DNA from: an uncultured Legionella sp.
Lineage (GTDB): Bacteria; Pseudomonadota; Gammaproteobacteria; Legionellales; Legionellaceae
Assembly (NCBI GenBank): GCA_902168255.1
Contig: CABHON010000015.1
Span: forward strand, 1-64,000
Reading direction: 5' to 3'
DNA: 64,000 nt
Each line of letters starts with the position of its first letter. Position 1 is the first letter of the stretch. The translations under genes were made by a program, and so were the position numbers. Below are positions 1 to 8,443 of the stretch, piece by piece. The notes beneath the pieces were generated by a model, which ran no database searches, had not been told where the DNA came from, and was given only the letters and a program-made list of their open reading frames with translations.

Positions 1-76
1 TTTTTTTTTTCAAGCAGAAGACGGCATACGAGATAGGAGTCCGTCTCGTGGGCTCGGAGATGTGTATAAGAGACAG
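1..76. other. Poly-T plus Illumina Nextera P7 adapter (artefact)
   Basis: Bases 1-10 are T. Bases 11-34 match the Illumina P7 flow-cell primer, 35-42 (AGGAGTCC) look like an i7 index, and 43-76 match the Nextera read-2/transposase mosaic end, finishing in GTGTATAAGAGACAG. This is library adapter left on a contig end, so genomic sequence starts at about 77 and nothing to the left should be interpreted. Confidence 0.98.
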
Positions 77-141
77 CGGTTTCTCTGACTATATCCATCC
101 TTCTATACCATTGTCAACAAGGAGAATTTTAATATTTATTC

Positions 142-1569
142 TTAATGTTCTGGTCGTCTGGATTCGTGGTTGTCTTGGCTGTTTTTATCAGGAGTCATCA
201 TATTATCCAATTGATTCAAAATAAAATTACAGCGAGCTCTGAAGGCACTATATTCATTTGTATTGTTATCAAGATCCTCTAAATATTTCTTGATAATCCT
301 ACCTAAGTGCTTCGGATCTTCTTTATTTGGCAAGTTATCAATAGCTTCTTTAACTTTCTGTGCTCGCTTACTATGCGTTCGCGCGAAGTTTGAAAATATT
401 CCTCCTGGAGCACGATAATTATCCATAAGATGTTTAATTTTATCACTTAGCAGTGGAGATGAATCAGCATTCCACGAGTTATGATAGGCTCGACCCAATT
501 CTGAATCCTTCACCCTATCATAATAAGACGGTTTCGGCCCTAAAATGGTATGATTTTTTGAGTTTTTCACTATCTCTTTTTGAGCATTTACTTGAGCTTT
601 AGTTACAGGAGGCCAAATCCAAGCTGCAAAAGGCATGGTTTTGGCTTGAATTCTATCAGCTTCCATAATACGTAATGTCGCTTCTGCCGTATCTTGGTAC
701 GCCTTATCGATATGTTTGGAGGTATTTACTAGAGTTTGCCCCATTGAACGAACTATTCCTGCCAAATCAAGAAACATTTGATGCAATTCGCCAATGCTTA
801 TATTAAGTTTATTAATGTCCCTATTTTGTTGATCAATGTTTACCGCTAGAGAGTCTTGAATATCCATTTCTAAAAACACCAAATCGGCGGATGACTTAAG
901 ATGGGCAAGAATGGTCAGGCTTTGAAGCGTTGTATATTGAGTTCCTTCTGATGGAGGTGCCTCTATAAGACTGTTTGCTACTTGTTTAAGTACACCAGGT
1001 TTATCACATTGAAGCTTCTTTCGTTGTGCATCATAACTTAACCCACCGGCCTTCTCTGCTTCCAAACCTTCACCATTTAAATAGCTAATCAAAAGATTAA
1101 CAGCATCTTCATAATCTACATCATAGGCGCGATCGCGAGAAGCCCACGACGATTGAATAGGCGAGATATCTTCCCCACCAAATTTAATTTCTTTTAAGGC
1201 GATAAAATAGGCTAAGGTTAAAATACTATGATCATCGCCTTTGGTTACTTTTTTGCCGAATTTATCTTGACGATAATTTTGTGAATCGGCCTGTATTGAA
1301 CTAGAAGAAATGGCTGTCCTTGCCGCTTCTCGTACGGGCGTTACATATGTCGTATCAAACAGTAGATGGCTTATCGCCGCAACTCTCTTTAATGCATGAA
1401 TATTGAGTTGTTTACCAAATATTTCAGTGAGCGTTTCATGAACACCTGTTGGCAACCATTTCGCATACTCGCTCTCCGATAAGAAGGTAACTTTCTCACT
1501 GGGTTTAACTTGAATTTTAAGCTGCATCTGCTGTTGGTCAGATGTTCCGGCCATACCACCTAAGTACAT
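142..1569 (-). CDS. Hypothetical protein, 475 aa
   Basis: I do not recognise this protein. It is soluble-looking, with no signal peptide or clear membrane segment, and is mostly helical and polar. A heptad-like stretch lies around residues 225-300, and the tail is very hydrophilic (ending SRRPEH). The ATG is preceded by ACGAGG at normal spacing, which supports this start; an in-frame ATG at codon 6 is an alternative. A perfect 13-bp tandem repeat lies just upstream. It is the last gene before the contig end and follows sppA in the same direction. Host-interaction proteins of Legionellales often look like this, but no motif supports that here. Confidence 0.8.
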   Translation of the reverse strand: MYLGGMAGTSDQQQMQLKIQVKPSEKVTFLSESEYAKWLPTGVHETLTEIFGKQLNIHALKRVAAISHLLFDTTYVTPVREAARTAISSSSIQADSQNYRQDKFGKKVTKGDDHSILTLAYFIALKEIKFGGEDISPIQSSWASRDRAYDVDYEDAVNLLISYLNGEGLEAEKAGGLSYDAQRKKLQCDKPGVLKQVANSLIEAPPSEGTQYTTLQSLTILAHLKSSADLVFLEMDIQDSLAVNIDQQNRDINKLNISIGELHQMFLDLAGIVRSMGQTLVNTSKHIDKAYQDTAEATLRIMEADRIQAKTMPFAAWIWPPVTKAQVNAQKEIVKNSKNHTILGPKPSYYDRVKDSELGRAYHNSWNADSSPLLSDKIKHLMDNYRAPGGIFSNFARTHSKRAQKVKEAIDNLPNKEDPKHLGRIIKKYLEDLDNNTNEYSAFRARCNFILNQLDNMMTPDKNSQDNHESRRPEH

Positions 1570-1589
1570 ATAAACCTCGTAAAATTCTC

Positions 1590-1615
1590 ATTGCTACTAG
1601 TAATTGCTACTAGTA
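1590..1615. repeat. Perfect 13-bp tandem repeat upstream of the 475-aa gene
   Basis: ATTGCTACTAGTA occurs twice back to back (1590-1602 and 1603-1615), about 20 bp upstream of the start at 1569. It could be a regulator half-site pair or slippage. Each unit contains the palindrome ACTAGT. Confidence 0.85.
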
Positions 1616-1661
1616 TAACATAAAAAATTCGTTTTTATTAAAGTTAATAATGTATTAAGCT

Positions 1662-2606
1662 TTAGTAGCTTGCCAATGGCATAGCCTTTGGCAAGTTCAT
1701 TAATTCACTGGTTGCACCCATACCTAACTGTCGTGCAAATTTATCTATACTGCTTTCAGACATAGTGTAATCAACAATTCGTTTAACTTTAATGACTTCA
1801 CGTGCAACCGAGCCGGCGCTACCAAAACCATCAATAAGGCCTAACTCTTTAGCTTGTGTACCTGTCCAAAAAAGCCCCGAAAATAGATCAGAAGTAATAT
1901 GCAATCTTTCGCCCCTACCTTGTTTCACGCGATCTTCAAATTGTTGATGAACAATTTCAAGCATGTGATGAAGCATTTCTTTCTCTTTAGGTTGCTCTGG
2001 TGAAAAAGGATCCATGAAACCTTTATATTGGCCGGCTGTCACTAATCGACGGGTCACACCTAGTTTTTTCATTAAATCGTTAAACCCAAAACCATTATAA
2101 ATCACACCTATTGAGCCGACGAGACTAGCTGGGTTTGCATAAATCTCATTAGCAGCAGCAGCGGCATAATAAGCAGCCGATGCACACATATCGGTACATA
2201 CTGCATAAATTTTAATGTTTGGATGAGCGGCACGATTGCGCATAATTTCGCGATAAATGTCGTCCGCTTGAACAGGACTGCCGCCAGGACTATTAATTCT
2301 TAAGATAATCGCTTTTGTCCCTTTATCGCGATAAGCCATAGAAAGACTTTGAGCCACATTATCCGCTTTGCTTTGGCTTTCATCATCCATTACACCACGA
2401 ATATCAATTAATGCCACATGCGGCTTATTCCGAATTTCTTCATCGCTTGATGAAAAAACCAAAAAACCAATCCATAAAATCAATATAAGAAACAGTGTTT
2501 TATAGAAAATTCCCCAACGTCGTTTGCGTTTTCGTTCTTGTAGGTATTCTAAGGCAATTTGTTGTAAGAGATCATTAGGAGGAGTGGTTGTTGAATATTC
2601 AGCCAT
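1662..2606 (-). CDS. sppA: Signal peptide peptidase SppA, S49 family (short, 36-kDa type)
   Basis: Membrane-anchored serine protease that degrades signal peptides left in the inner membrane. A single N-terminal membrane anchor lies at about residues 32-52 (FLILILWIGFLVF). The S49 core follows: an INSPGGSP oxyanion segment near residue 105, the nucleophile Ser143 in CASAAYY, and the general-base Lys195 in QYKGFMDP. This is the Ser/Lys dyad arrangement of the family. At 314 aa it has the length of the short one-domain SppA and not the 600-aa E. coli form. The start codon sits after a GAAG-containing stretch. It lies 144 bp downstream of rnt, and a short inverted-repeat element fills most of that gap. 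Confidence 0.93.
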   Translation of the reverse strand: MAEYSTTTPPNDLLQQIALEYLQERKRKRRWGIFYKTLFLILILWIGFLVFSSSDEEIRNKPHVALIDIRGVMDDESQSKADNVAQSLSMAYRDKGTKAIILRINSPGGSPVQADDIYREIMRNRAAHPNIKIYAVCTDMCASAAYYAAAAANEIYANPASLVGSIGVIYNGFGFNDLMKKLGVTRRLVTAGQYKGFMDPFSPEQPKEKEMLHHMLEIVHQQFEDRVKQGRGERLHITSDLFSGLFWTGTQAKELGLIDGFGSAGSVAREVIKVKRIVDYTMSESSIDKFARQLGMGATSELMNLPKAMPLASY

Positions 2607-2638
2607 TGTTTACTTCGCTACTTTTAACTTAAATTTTT

Positions 2639-2732
2639 TATGCTCAGTGCAATTGAGTTTCGACTAAATAAAAATTAACATAATACTAATGAGATTTTTG
2701 GCGAAGCCGAAAATTCAAGTGCAACGAGTATT
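2639..2732. repeat. Short inverted-repeat element (family with 59085-59209)
   Basis: The left end TGCTCAGTGCAATTGAG and the right end CCGAAAATTCAAGTGC...GAGTA are imperfect inverted repeats of about 24 bp. The same ends bound the element at 59085-59209 (TACTCAAAGCAATTGAG ... CCGAAAATTCAAGTGC). It fills the rnt-sppA gap and has no coding capacity, so it resembles a MITE or REP-like element. Confidence 0.75.
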
Positions 2733-2750
2733 GTAGAATAGTCTACAAAT

Positions 2751-3377
2751 TCATACAAGCATTCCATCGAAACGGTTTACCATTGCACAAAATAACTCAG
2801 CGGTTTTTTCAGCATCATAAATTGCTGAGTGTGCTTCGTTCGTATCAAAAGGAATGCCAGCTTTTTCTAAAGCCTTTGCTAATACTGTTTGACCAAAAAA
2901 AAGACCGGACAATGATGCCGTATCAAATGAAGTAAAAGCATGGAAAGGCAAATTAAGCTGATGACGTTCAGCTGCTGCCTTAATAAATAGTAAATCAAAC
3001 CAGGCATTATGACCAACAAGAACCGCTCGGTTACATCGAGCTACTTTTAAAGCTTCTCGTACTGCTTTAAAAAGTTTTTGAAGTACCTCTTTTTCTTCTT
3101 CGGCAAAACGAAAGGGGTGATAGGGATCAATTTTATTAAATGCCAAAGATTTCGGATCAAGCCTTGCGCCCGGAAATGGAGCAACATGAAAGGATAATGT
3201 TTCTTTTTTCTGCCAACATCCCTGCTCATTTTGACCTAAAAAAACAGCCGCAACTTCCAGTAATGCATCCGTGTGTGGCTGAACTCCCCCTGTTTCCACA
3301 TCAATAACAACCGGTAAAAAACCACGAAATCGTTGTGCTATGGTTTGGATATTTGAATTGACATCTAAATAATTCAT
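2751..3377 (-). CDS. rnt: Ribonuclease T
   Basis: DEDD-family 3'-5' exoribonuclease that trims the CCA-proximal end of tRNA and other stable RNAs. Exo I is VIDVETGG near residue 25 (Asp and Glu metal ligands), Exo II is HNAWFD, and Exo III is HSAIYDAEKT, whose His and Asp complete a DEDDh site. I place the start at the ATG at 3377 (208 aa, E. coli has 215). It has GGAG seven bases upstream and forms an ATGA overlap with the pyrC stop. A longer reading frame to 3425 would run inside pyrC and has no better ribosome-binding site. It is translationally coupled to pyrC. Confidence 0.95.
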   Translation of the reverse strand: MNYLDVNSNIQTIAQRFRGFLPVVIDVETGGVQPHTDALLEVAAVFLGQNEQGCWQKKETLSFHVAPFPGARLDPKSLAFNKIDPYHPFRFAEEEKEVLQKLFKAVREALKVARCNRAVLVGHNAWFDLLFIKAAAERHQLNLPFHAFTSFDTASLSGLFFGQTVLAKALEKAGIPFDTNEAHSAIYDAEKTAELFCAMVNRFDGMLV

Positions 3378-4495
3378 TGTAGGCTCCATGGTAAAACTTG
3401 CCCAGCACATAGGGGGACAACCCACTCATCCCCAAAAGGTAGTTGCTCTGGTACTTTATACTCTTTTCTATATAAGGTTATCGTAGTTGAATTTAACGGC
3501 AATCCATAAAATTTGGCACCAAACTGACTCGTAAAATTTTCTAATCTATCTAAAGCATTTGCTTCTTCAAAAATAGTAGCACATAAGGGTAAAGCCACCG
3601 TGGCATTATAAATTCCTGCACATCCACATGCCGATGTTTTTTGGTTAATGGCGTGAGGTGCACTATCCGTTCCTAAGAAAAAACGAGGATGTCCACTGGT
3701 GGCAGCCTCAATAAGTGCTTGTTGATCACTACCTTTTTTCACAATAGGTAGACAATAATAATGCGGTTTAATACCACCTGATAATAAATCATTTCGATTT
3801 AACCATAGATGGTGAGGCGTTATCGTTGCCGCTATATTCTCTGGTGCGTTACGAATAAAATCTACCGCAAATTGAGTAGAAATATGTTCTAATACAATGC
3901 GCAATTTAGGAAAGTGTTGAATGAGAGGGGTAAGTTCTTGTTTAATAAACATCTCTTCCCGCTCAAAAATATCACAAACGGGATTAGCCACTTCTCCATG
4001 AATATTTAATACAAGATTTTCTGCTTCCATCCGTTCAAAAACAGGATATAATTTTTTTAACGAATGTATTCCAGCTTGAGAATGAGTGGTCACACCCACC
4101 GGGTACAATTTTGCACCTAAAATGATATCTGTTGCTTTTGCCCGGCTAATTTCCTCTTGAGACGTCATATCTGTTAGATAAAGTGTCATAAAAGGTTGAA
4201 ACGCTTTATGCTTGCGTTCAGCGAGAATTGCCCGGTTATATTCGAGCACATCTTCTGTAGAGGTCAAGGGCTTTTTTAAATTGGGCATCACCAATACTCG
4301 CGCAAAAGAGGTCGCGATATCATTCACCGTATGGGCAAGTACTTTTCCTTCTCGAAGATGAACATGCCAATCATCTGGTTGAATCAACGTTATACTCTTT
4401 GTAGGGAGGTTTTCTGTAGTGTTTCCACCCTTATTACCATCCTTTTCTGTTATTGAAATATTTGTCAATTGCTGGGAATATTGTTTGTGTATCAT
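3374..4495 (-). CDS. pyrC: Dihydroorotase (homodimeric class)
   Basis: Third step of de novo pyrimidine synthesis: reversible cyclisation of N-carbamoyl-aspartate to dihydroorotate. The binuclear zinc site is visible as DDWHVHLRE (His pair), the carboxylated Lys in ILGAKLYPVG, His residues in NIHGEV and VLEHIST, and Asp in LGTDSAPH. The open frame gives 373 aa, about 25 longer than E. coli PyrC, entirely at the N terminus before PDDWH. The ATG at 4495 has no convincing Shine-Dalgarno, so translation may begin later at a non-ATG codon. The stop overlaps rnt, indicating a pyrC-rnt operon. Confidence 0.94.
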   Translation of the reverse strand: MIHKQYSQQLTNISITEKDGNKGGNTTENLPTKSITLIQPDDWHVHLREGKVLAHTVNDIATSFARVLVMPNLKKPLTSTEDVLEYNRAILAERKHKAFQPFMTLYLTDMTSQEEISRAKATDIILGAKLYPVGVTTHSQAGIHSLKKLYPVFERMEAENLVLNIHGEVANPVCDIFEREEMFIKQELTPLIQHFPKLRIVLEHISTQFAVDFIRNAPENIAATITPHHLWLNRNDLLSGGIKPHYYCLPIVKKGSDQQALIEAATSGHPRFFLGTDSAPHAINQKTSACGCAGIYNATVALPLCATIFEEANALDRLENFTSQFGAKFYGLPLNSTTITLYRKEYKVPEQLPFGDEWVVPLCAGQVLPWSLQ

Positions 4496-4583
4496 AATTA
4501 GTAGCGATCATATGTTAAATACCCCATATCGTCCAGTAAAAACCTTTTTCAGGCACTTTTTTCAAGAAAAATACACATTAAAC

Positions 4584-4613
4584 TTGACTTTGTCTTTTTT
4601 TTAGTCAGATAAT
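4584..4613 (+). promoter_or_regulatory. Sigma-70 promoter of the first outer-membrane gene
   Basis: TTGACT at 4584-4589 and GATAAT at 4608-4613 are separated by 18 bp. The arrangement is the same as at 5645-5674 in front of the second barrel gene. It lies about 65 bp upstream of the ATG. Confidence 0.75.
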
Positions 4614-4677
4614 TATTGTGAAAATGTTTTTATAAAAAACATTTTTACTCTAAAAACGCTTAAGTGGAGAATAAAAA

Positions 4678-5490
4678 ATGATAAATTTAAAAAAAGCAGC
4701 TTTAGCTGTTATTGCATTGGGGGCTACTAGTATTGCATCGGCAGCTATGTATGCGCCACCTCCAGGTATGGTAGTTGATACCCCAGCTCCTAAACATGGT
4801 CCTTATGTAGGTATCGGTTTGGGCGGCATGGGTTTTTCAACTGATATTACAAGCCAAGGCAGTGTTACTTTAAATGGTTTAGAAGCTCGTAACGTTTCAA
4901 GCAGTGCTGATGGTGGAGAAGTAGGGTTAAATAGCTTCTTATTAGCAGGTTATGGCTGGACTTTCCCTAACAAAGTATTTTTAGGGGCAGAAATTTTCGG
5001 TACCTTAACTAATGCTCCCGTAACGCTTAATACAACAAGCAGCGGCGTAGATGCTCTTACCGGTGCGACTACTTCAGGTAATGCTAATGTTAACATGACA
5101 TTAGATGGAACCTATGGTGTTCGTGTACTTCCTGGTTACCAAGTAACACCAAGTTCTGTTGTATATGGTATTGTTGGTTACTCTAGAGCACACACTGATA
5201 CTTCTACAACCAATAATTTAACAACTGCGTTGGATGGTGGAAGCACAGGATATGACTTATCTTCTTCTAACCACTACTGGTTCAATGGCCTTCAACTTGG
5301 TTTAGGCTCTATGATCAGTGTAACTGATAATATTGCTCTCCGAGGCGATTTAATTTGGACAGGATACCAAGAAAAAACATTGAATAGTAATACTACTTCC
5401 AATGCTATTGGTTCTGCTCAAGGATCAGTTACAGCTCAACCAACAACTATTGAAGCAAACGTTGGTTTAGTTTATACCTTTGACGCATAA
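4678..5490 (+). CDS. Outer-membrane beta-barrel protein, 270 aa
   Basis: Residues 1-22 are a classical signal peptide with likely cleavage after ASA. After a Pro-rich linker (APPPG...TPAPKHGPYVGIGLGG), alternating hydrophobic strands run to a C-terminal barrel signature ending VGLVYTFDA. Size and pattern suit an 8-stranded OmpA/Opa-type barrel (OMP_b-brl superfamily). The ATG follows GTGGAG. The signal peptide is almost the same as that of the next gene (LKKAALAV..ALG.T..ASAAMY.PP), although the barrels differ. The specific function is unknown. A hairpin terminator follows at 5510. Confidence 0.88.
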   Translation: MINLKKAALAVIALGATSIASAAMYAPPPGMVVDTPAPKHGPYVGIGLGGMGFSTDITSQGSVTLNGLEARNVSSSADGGEVGLNSFLLAGYGWTFPNKVFLGAEIFGTLTNAPVTLNTTSSGVDALTGATTSGNANVNMTLDGTYGVRVLPGYQVTPSSVVYGIVGYSRAHTDTSTTNNLTTALDGGSTGYDLSSSNHYWFNGLQLGLGSMISVTDNIALRGDLIWTGYQEKTLNSNTTSNAIGSAQGSVTAQPTTIEANVGLVYTFDA

Positions 5491-5509
5491 TCTCATCTTG
5501 CGTTATTTT

Positions 5510-5534
5510 AAGACCATGGAAGGTCTTTTCTCTT
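5510..5534 (+). terminator. Rho-independent terminator after the 270-aa barrel gene
   Basis: AAGACC and GGTCTT pair around a six-base loop, followed by TTCTCTT, 20 bp after the stop codon. Confidence 0.7.
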
Positions 5535-5644
5535 AATAAACACGTACCAATCTAATTATGAAAAAAAATTAACCATTTTGGTTAATTTTTGATTAAACCC
5601 CCAATATTTTCATCATTTTTTTTAAAAAAAACGATTAAATATGC

Positions 5645-5674
5645 TTGACTTGGATATTTTTTTAATAAGATAAT
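5645..5674 (+). promoter_or_regulatory. Sigma-70 promoter of the major outer membrane protein gene
   Basis: TTGACT at 5645-5650 and GATAAT at 5669-5674 have an 18-bp T-rich spacer. Hexamers and spacing are identical to the promoter at 4584. The start codon is about 165 bp further on, implying a long 5' leader. Confidence 0.75.
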
Positions 5675-5839
5675 TGCCTTGCTTTATAAGCACTTGGCTT
5701 TTTGAGGGTATTTATCCTTTTGGGGCCCCTTGGGGTTTTATGCTGAAAAAAGGCTAAGTTTTTTGGTAATAATAGATAGTTTCTTCCTTTAGAAATATGT
5801 CTTTATTAAAAGATCTTTTAATAACATTGGAGAAAAACA

Positions 5840-6898
5840 ATGGTAAGTCTTAAAAAAGCGGCATTGGCCGTTTTGGCTTTAGGTGTAACTGGTGTTGCAA
5901 GCGCGGCAATGTATATGCCTCCTGCTGCTGCAGGTTGCACAGTTGGTAACAACGTAACAGTTCCTTGCGAAAAGAAAGGCTGGAGCTTTGCTGCTGACGC
6001 TCTTTACGTTCAAACAAACAACGTTGGTGCTGTTACATCAAACGTAACAGGCAGTGTTGCTGTAGATCCTACAACAGGTGATTTTGATCCTACTGGTTCA
6101 GCTGTTAATGACAGCGTTGGTAGTTTATCTCCTGACTGGAACTGGGGTTTCCAATTGGCTGCTGCTTACTATTTTGGCACAGGCAATGATGTAAACATCA
6201 ACTGGACACACTTTGTTCATGGTTATGATGAAACTACAACAGCTTCTTCTGGAGTTCTGTTAGGCGACTACATTTCTGATGCTTTAGCTACAGGCGTTGC
6301 TACAAACCAAATCACAACACGTGTTGATAACGATTTCAACTCTGTTAACTTCGAATTTGGTCAATTAGTACACTTCGGTGAACACGTTGATACACGTTTC
6401 CACGGTGGTTTACAATGGGCTCAAATCGATGAAAGTTTAACACAAACAGGTGTTAATACTGGTAATACATTAGCTAACGATACAAACGTTATTGACAGCG
6501 ATTTTGATGGTATTGGTCCTCGCTTCGGTGCTGACACAGCTTACAATTTCGGAAATGGCTTTAGCGTATTCGGTAACGTAGCTGCTGGTATCTTAGTTGG
6601 TAGCATCAACACATCACAAACTGAAACTTTCACAAACGCTGAAGGTACAGTTGTTGGTGTTGGTACTTCTTCTTCTGACACAGGTAACACTGTTGTTCCT
6701 GAAGCAGAAGCTAAACTTGGCGTTCGCTTTACAAAAGCATTGGCTCAAGGTGATTTGAGTGCAGAAGTTGGCTACATGGCTGTTAACTACTGGGATGCTC
6801 AAAACATTACTGACTACAATGATGTTGGTGACTCCAATGAAGAAAACTTCGGATACAATGGTATCTTCTTTGGTCTGAAGTGGATGGGCAACGCTTAA
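5840..6898 (+). CDS. Major outer membrane protein, Legionella-type porin
   Basis: Signal peptide at residues 1-22 (cleavage after ASA). The mature N terminus contains GCTVGNNVTVPCEKKGWSFAADALYVQ-like sequence, which I recognise from the Legionella MOMP/OmpS family, including the paired Cys residues. Alternating beta strands follow to a C-terminal Phe-Gly-Leu-Lys-Trp segment typical of barrels. Length is 352 aa. Probably the main porin, and in Legionella also an adhesin. Codon use is strongly skewed (GTT, ACA, GCT, CGT), as in highly expressed genes. GGAG lies before the ATG, and a strong terminator follows at 6939. Confidence 0.9.
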   Translation: MVSLKKAALAVLALGVTGVASAAMYMPPAAAGCTVGNNVTVPCEKKGWSFAADALYVQTNNVGAVTSNVTGSVAVDPTTGDFDPTGSAVNDSVGSLSPDWNWGFQLAAAYYFGTGNDVNINWTHFVHGYDETTTASSGVLLGDYISDALATGVATNQITTRVDNDFNSVNFEFGQLVHFGEHVDTRFHGGLQWAQIDESLTQTGVNTGNTLANDTNVIDSDFDGIGPRFGADTAYNFGNGFSVFGNVAAGILVGSINTSQTETFTNAEGTVVGVGTSSSDTGNTVVPEAEAKLGVRFTKALAQGDLSAEVGYMAVNYWDAQNITDYNDVGDSNEENFGYNGIFFGLKWMGNA

Positions 6899-6938
6899 TT
6901 AGAGCTAGTCTCTGTTTAAGCACATGCTTATCAAAAAA

Positions 6939-6964
6939 GCCCGCTCTTTCGCGGGCTTTTTTTT
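6939..6964 (+). terminator. Strong rho-independent terminator after the MOMP gene
   Basis: GCCCGC and GCGGGC form a perfect six-bp stem around TCTTTC, extended by A/T pairs and followed by eight T residues. Confidence 0.95.
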
Positions 6965-6997
6965 ATCTATTGAAAAATCATATGCGAAGAGTATATT

Positions 6998-8092
6998 ATG
7001 AACTTTCTTGAACTTAGCCATCCCTATATCCAAACCTTAAAAGCATATCAGCCGGGAAAACCGATTGAAGAGGTACAAAGAGAATTGGGGATCAGTGATG
7101 TAATAAAAGTAGCCAGTAATGAAAACCCGTTAGGACCTAGCCCCCTCGCACAAGAAGCGGCACTCGATGCCATTAGCAAAATCGCTCTTTATCCCGATGG
7201 TAGTGGTTATGAGTTAAAGCACGCATTATCCGATTTTTATAATATTCCCACAGAAGAAATTACATTAGGAAATGGCTCGGACAATATCTTAAGCCTATTA
7301 ATCCAAGCTTATGCTAAAGAAAAAACTATTTTAGTGTCGGAATATTCTTTTGATAATTATGTATTAATTGCCCGAGGACATGGTGTAGATGCTAAAATTA
7401 CTTCTTCAAAAAATTGGGGAGTTGATGTCAACGCCTTAATAAACGCGATTGATAATCAAACTGCCATTATTTTTATTGCCAATCCCAATAATCCGACTGG
7501 GACATATATCACCCAAGAAGAATTGATTTTTGTGTTACAAAATACTCCTCCTCATATATTGGTAGTATTAGATGAAGCTTATTATGAATATGCTACCCAA
7601 TCGGATTATCCGCAAGCGCAAGCACTGCAAAAAAAATATCCCAATCTTGTTATTACCCGTACTTTTTCAAAAGCTTATGGCTTAGCAGGATTAAGAGTAG
7701 GCTATTCTTTTTCACATCCTCAAATTGCAGACGTGATAAATCGCATTCGCTTGCCTTTTAATGTTAGTACACCAGCAATGGCTGCTGCTGCCGCTGCTTT
7801 ACATGATAAAACACATTTGAGTGAAACATTAGCGTTAAACCAACGCGGAAAAACTTATTTAATTGAGGCCTGCCATAAATTAGGGCTATCTACTATTCCT
7901 TCTGCAACTAATTTTATTACTGTAGATATAGGGGAAGATTGTGCTCCACTCTTCCAAAAGCTATTGAGAATGGGTATTATTGTTAGACCGTTACATACCT
8001 ATCAAATGCCTCATCATCTCCGTATCACTATCGGCTTAGATGAGCAAAATAAGCGTGTAGTTGAAGCATTAACCATTCTTGTGGGAAAGTAA
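6998..8092 (+). CDS. hisC: Histidinol-phosphate aminotransferase
   Basis: PLP-dependent fold-type I aminotransferase of histidine synthesis (imidazole-acetol phosphate to histidinol phosphate). Signatures are SNENPLGPS near residue 40, the PNNPTG substrate/PLP loop near 167, LDEAYYEY, and the Schiff-base Lys in RTFSKAYGLAGLRVGY. Length 364 aa is normal. GAAGAG precedes the ATG. No other his genes are nearby; phhB follows one base later, and the pairing suggests broad aromatic/histidine amino-acid use, because HisC paralogues can also transaminate aromatic amino acids. Confidence 0.95.
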   Translation: MNFLELSHPYIQTLKAYQPGKPIEEVQRELGISDVIKVASNENPLGPSPLAQEAALDAISKIALYPDGSGYELKHALSDFYNIPTEEITLGNGSDNILSLLIQAYAKEKTILVSEYSFDNYVLIARGHGVDAKITSSKNWGVDVNALINAIDNQTAIIFIANPNNPTGTYITQEELIFVLQNTPPHILVVLDEAYYEYATQSDYPQAQALQKKYPNLVITRTFSKAYGLAGLRVGYSFSHPQIADVINRIRLPFNVSTPAMAAAAAALHDKTHLSETLALNQRGKTYLIEACHKLGLSTIPSATNFITVDIGEDCAPLFQKLLRMGIIVRPLHTYQMPHHLRITIGLDEQNKRVVEALTILVGK

Positions 8093-8093
8093 T

Positions 8094-8441
8094 ATGACAC
8101 AACAAGCCTGTGATTTAACAAAAAAACATTGCGTTCCTTGCGAAGGAGGAATTCCTCCCCTAGCTCACGATGAAGTGAAAAACCATTTAAAGACATTACC
8201 AAAGTGGAAACTTAATGAAACTCAAACCGTTATTACTCGGGTATTATCATTTGAAAATTTTCATGAAACCATGGCTTTTGTTAATGCAATTGCGTGGGTT
8301 TCACATCAAGAAAACCATCATCCTGATCTTGAAGTAGGTTACAATCGATGTGTTGTGCATTATATGACTCATGCAGTTAAAGGATTAACTGAAAATGATT
8401 TTATTTGTGCAGCAAAAGTAGAGCAGTTGTTGAAATTTTAG
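8094..8441 (+). CDS. phhB: Pterin-4a-carbinolamine dehydratase
   Basis: Regenerates tetrahydropterin cofactor after phenylalanine hydroxylase turnover. The family motif is intact: HQENHHPDLEVGYNRCVVHYMTH, with the adjacent catalytic His residues and the downstream His. I use the ATG at 8094 (115 aa), one base after the hisC stop; an in-frame TTG at 8079 lies inside hisC and is less likely. The product begins with a Cys-containing segment (CDLTKKHCVPCEGG) usual in longer bacterial members. Probably co-translated with hisC. No phhA is in the window. Confidence 0.94.
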   Translation: MTQQACDLTKKHCVPCEGGIPPLAHDEVKNHLKTLPKWKLNETQTVITRVLSFENFHETMAFVNAIAWVSHQENHHPDLEVGYNRCVVHYMTHAVKGLTENDFICAAKVEQLLKF

Positions 8442-8443
8442 TC

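Larger units (their letters stand above)
5491..5839. other. 349-bp intergenic region between the two barrel genes
   Basis: It holds, in order, the terminator at 5510, an AT-rich palindrome at 5564-5590 (ATTAACCA pairing with TGGTTAAT and flanked by A and T runs, so it could terminate in both directions), the promoter at 5645-5674, and a leader of about 160 nt containing GGGGCCCC near 5723. No coding sequence is seen. Confidence 0.7.

Noticed and set aside
1922-1937. TGTTTCACGCGATCTT, parS-like left half
   Set aside because: Only the left half fits the ParB site and the palindrome is broken.
3374-3425. Longer RNase T start inside pyrC
   Set aside because: The ATG at 3377 has a proper GGAG and an ATGA overlap; the extension is coded by pyrC sequence and has no family match.
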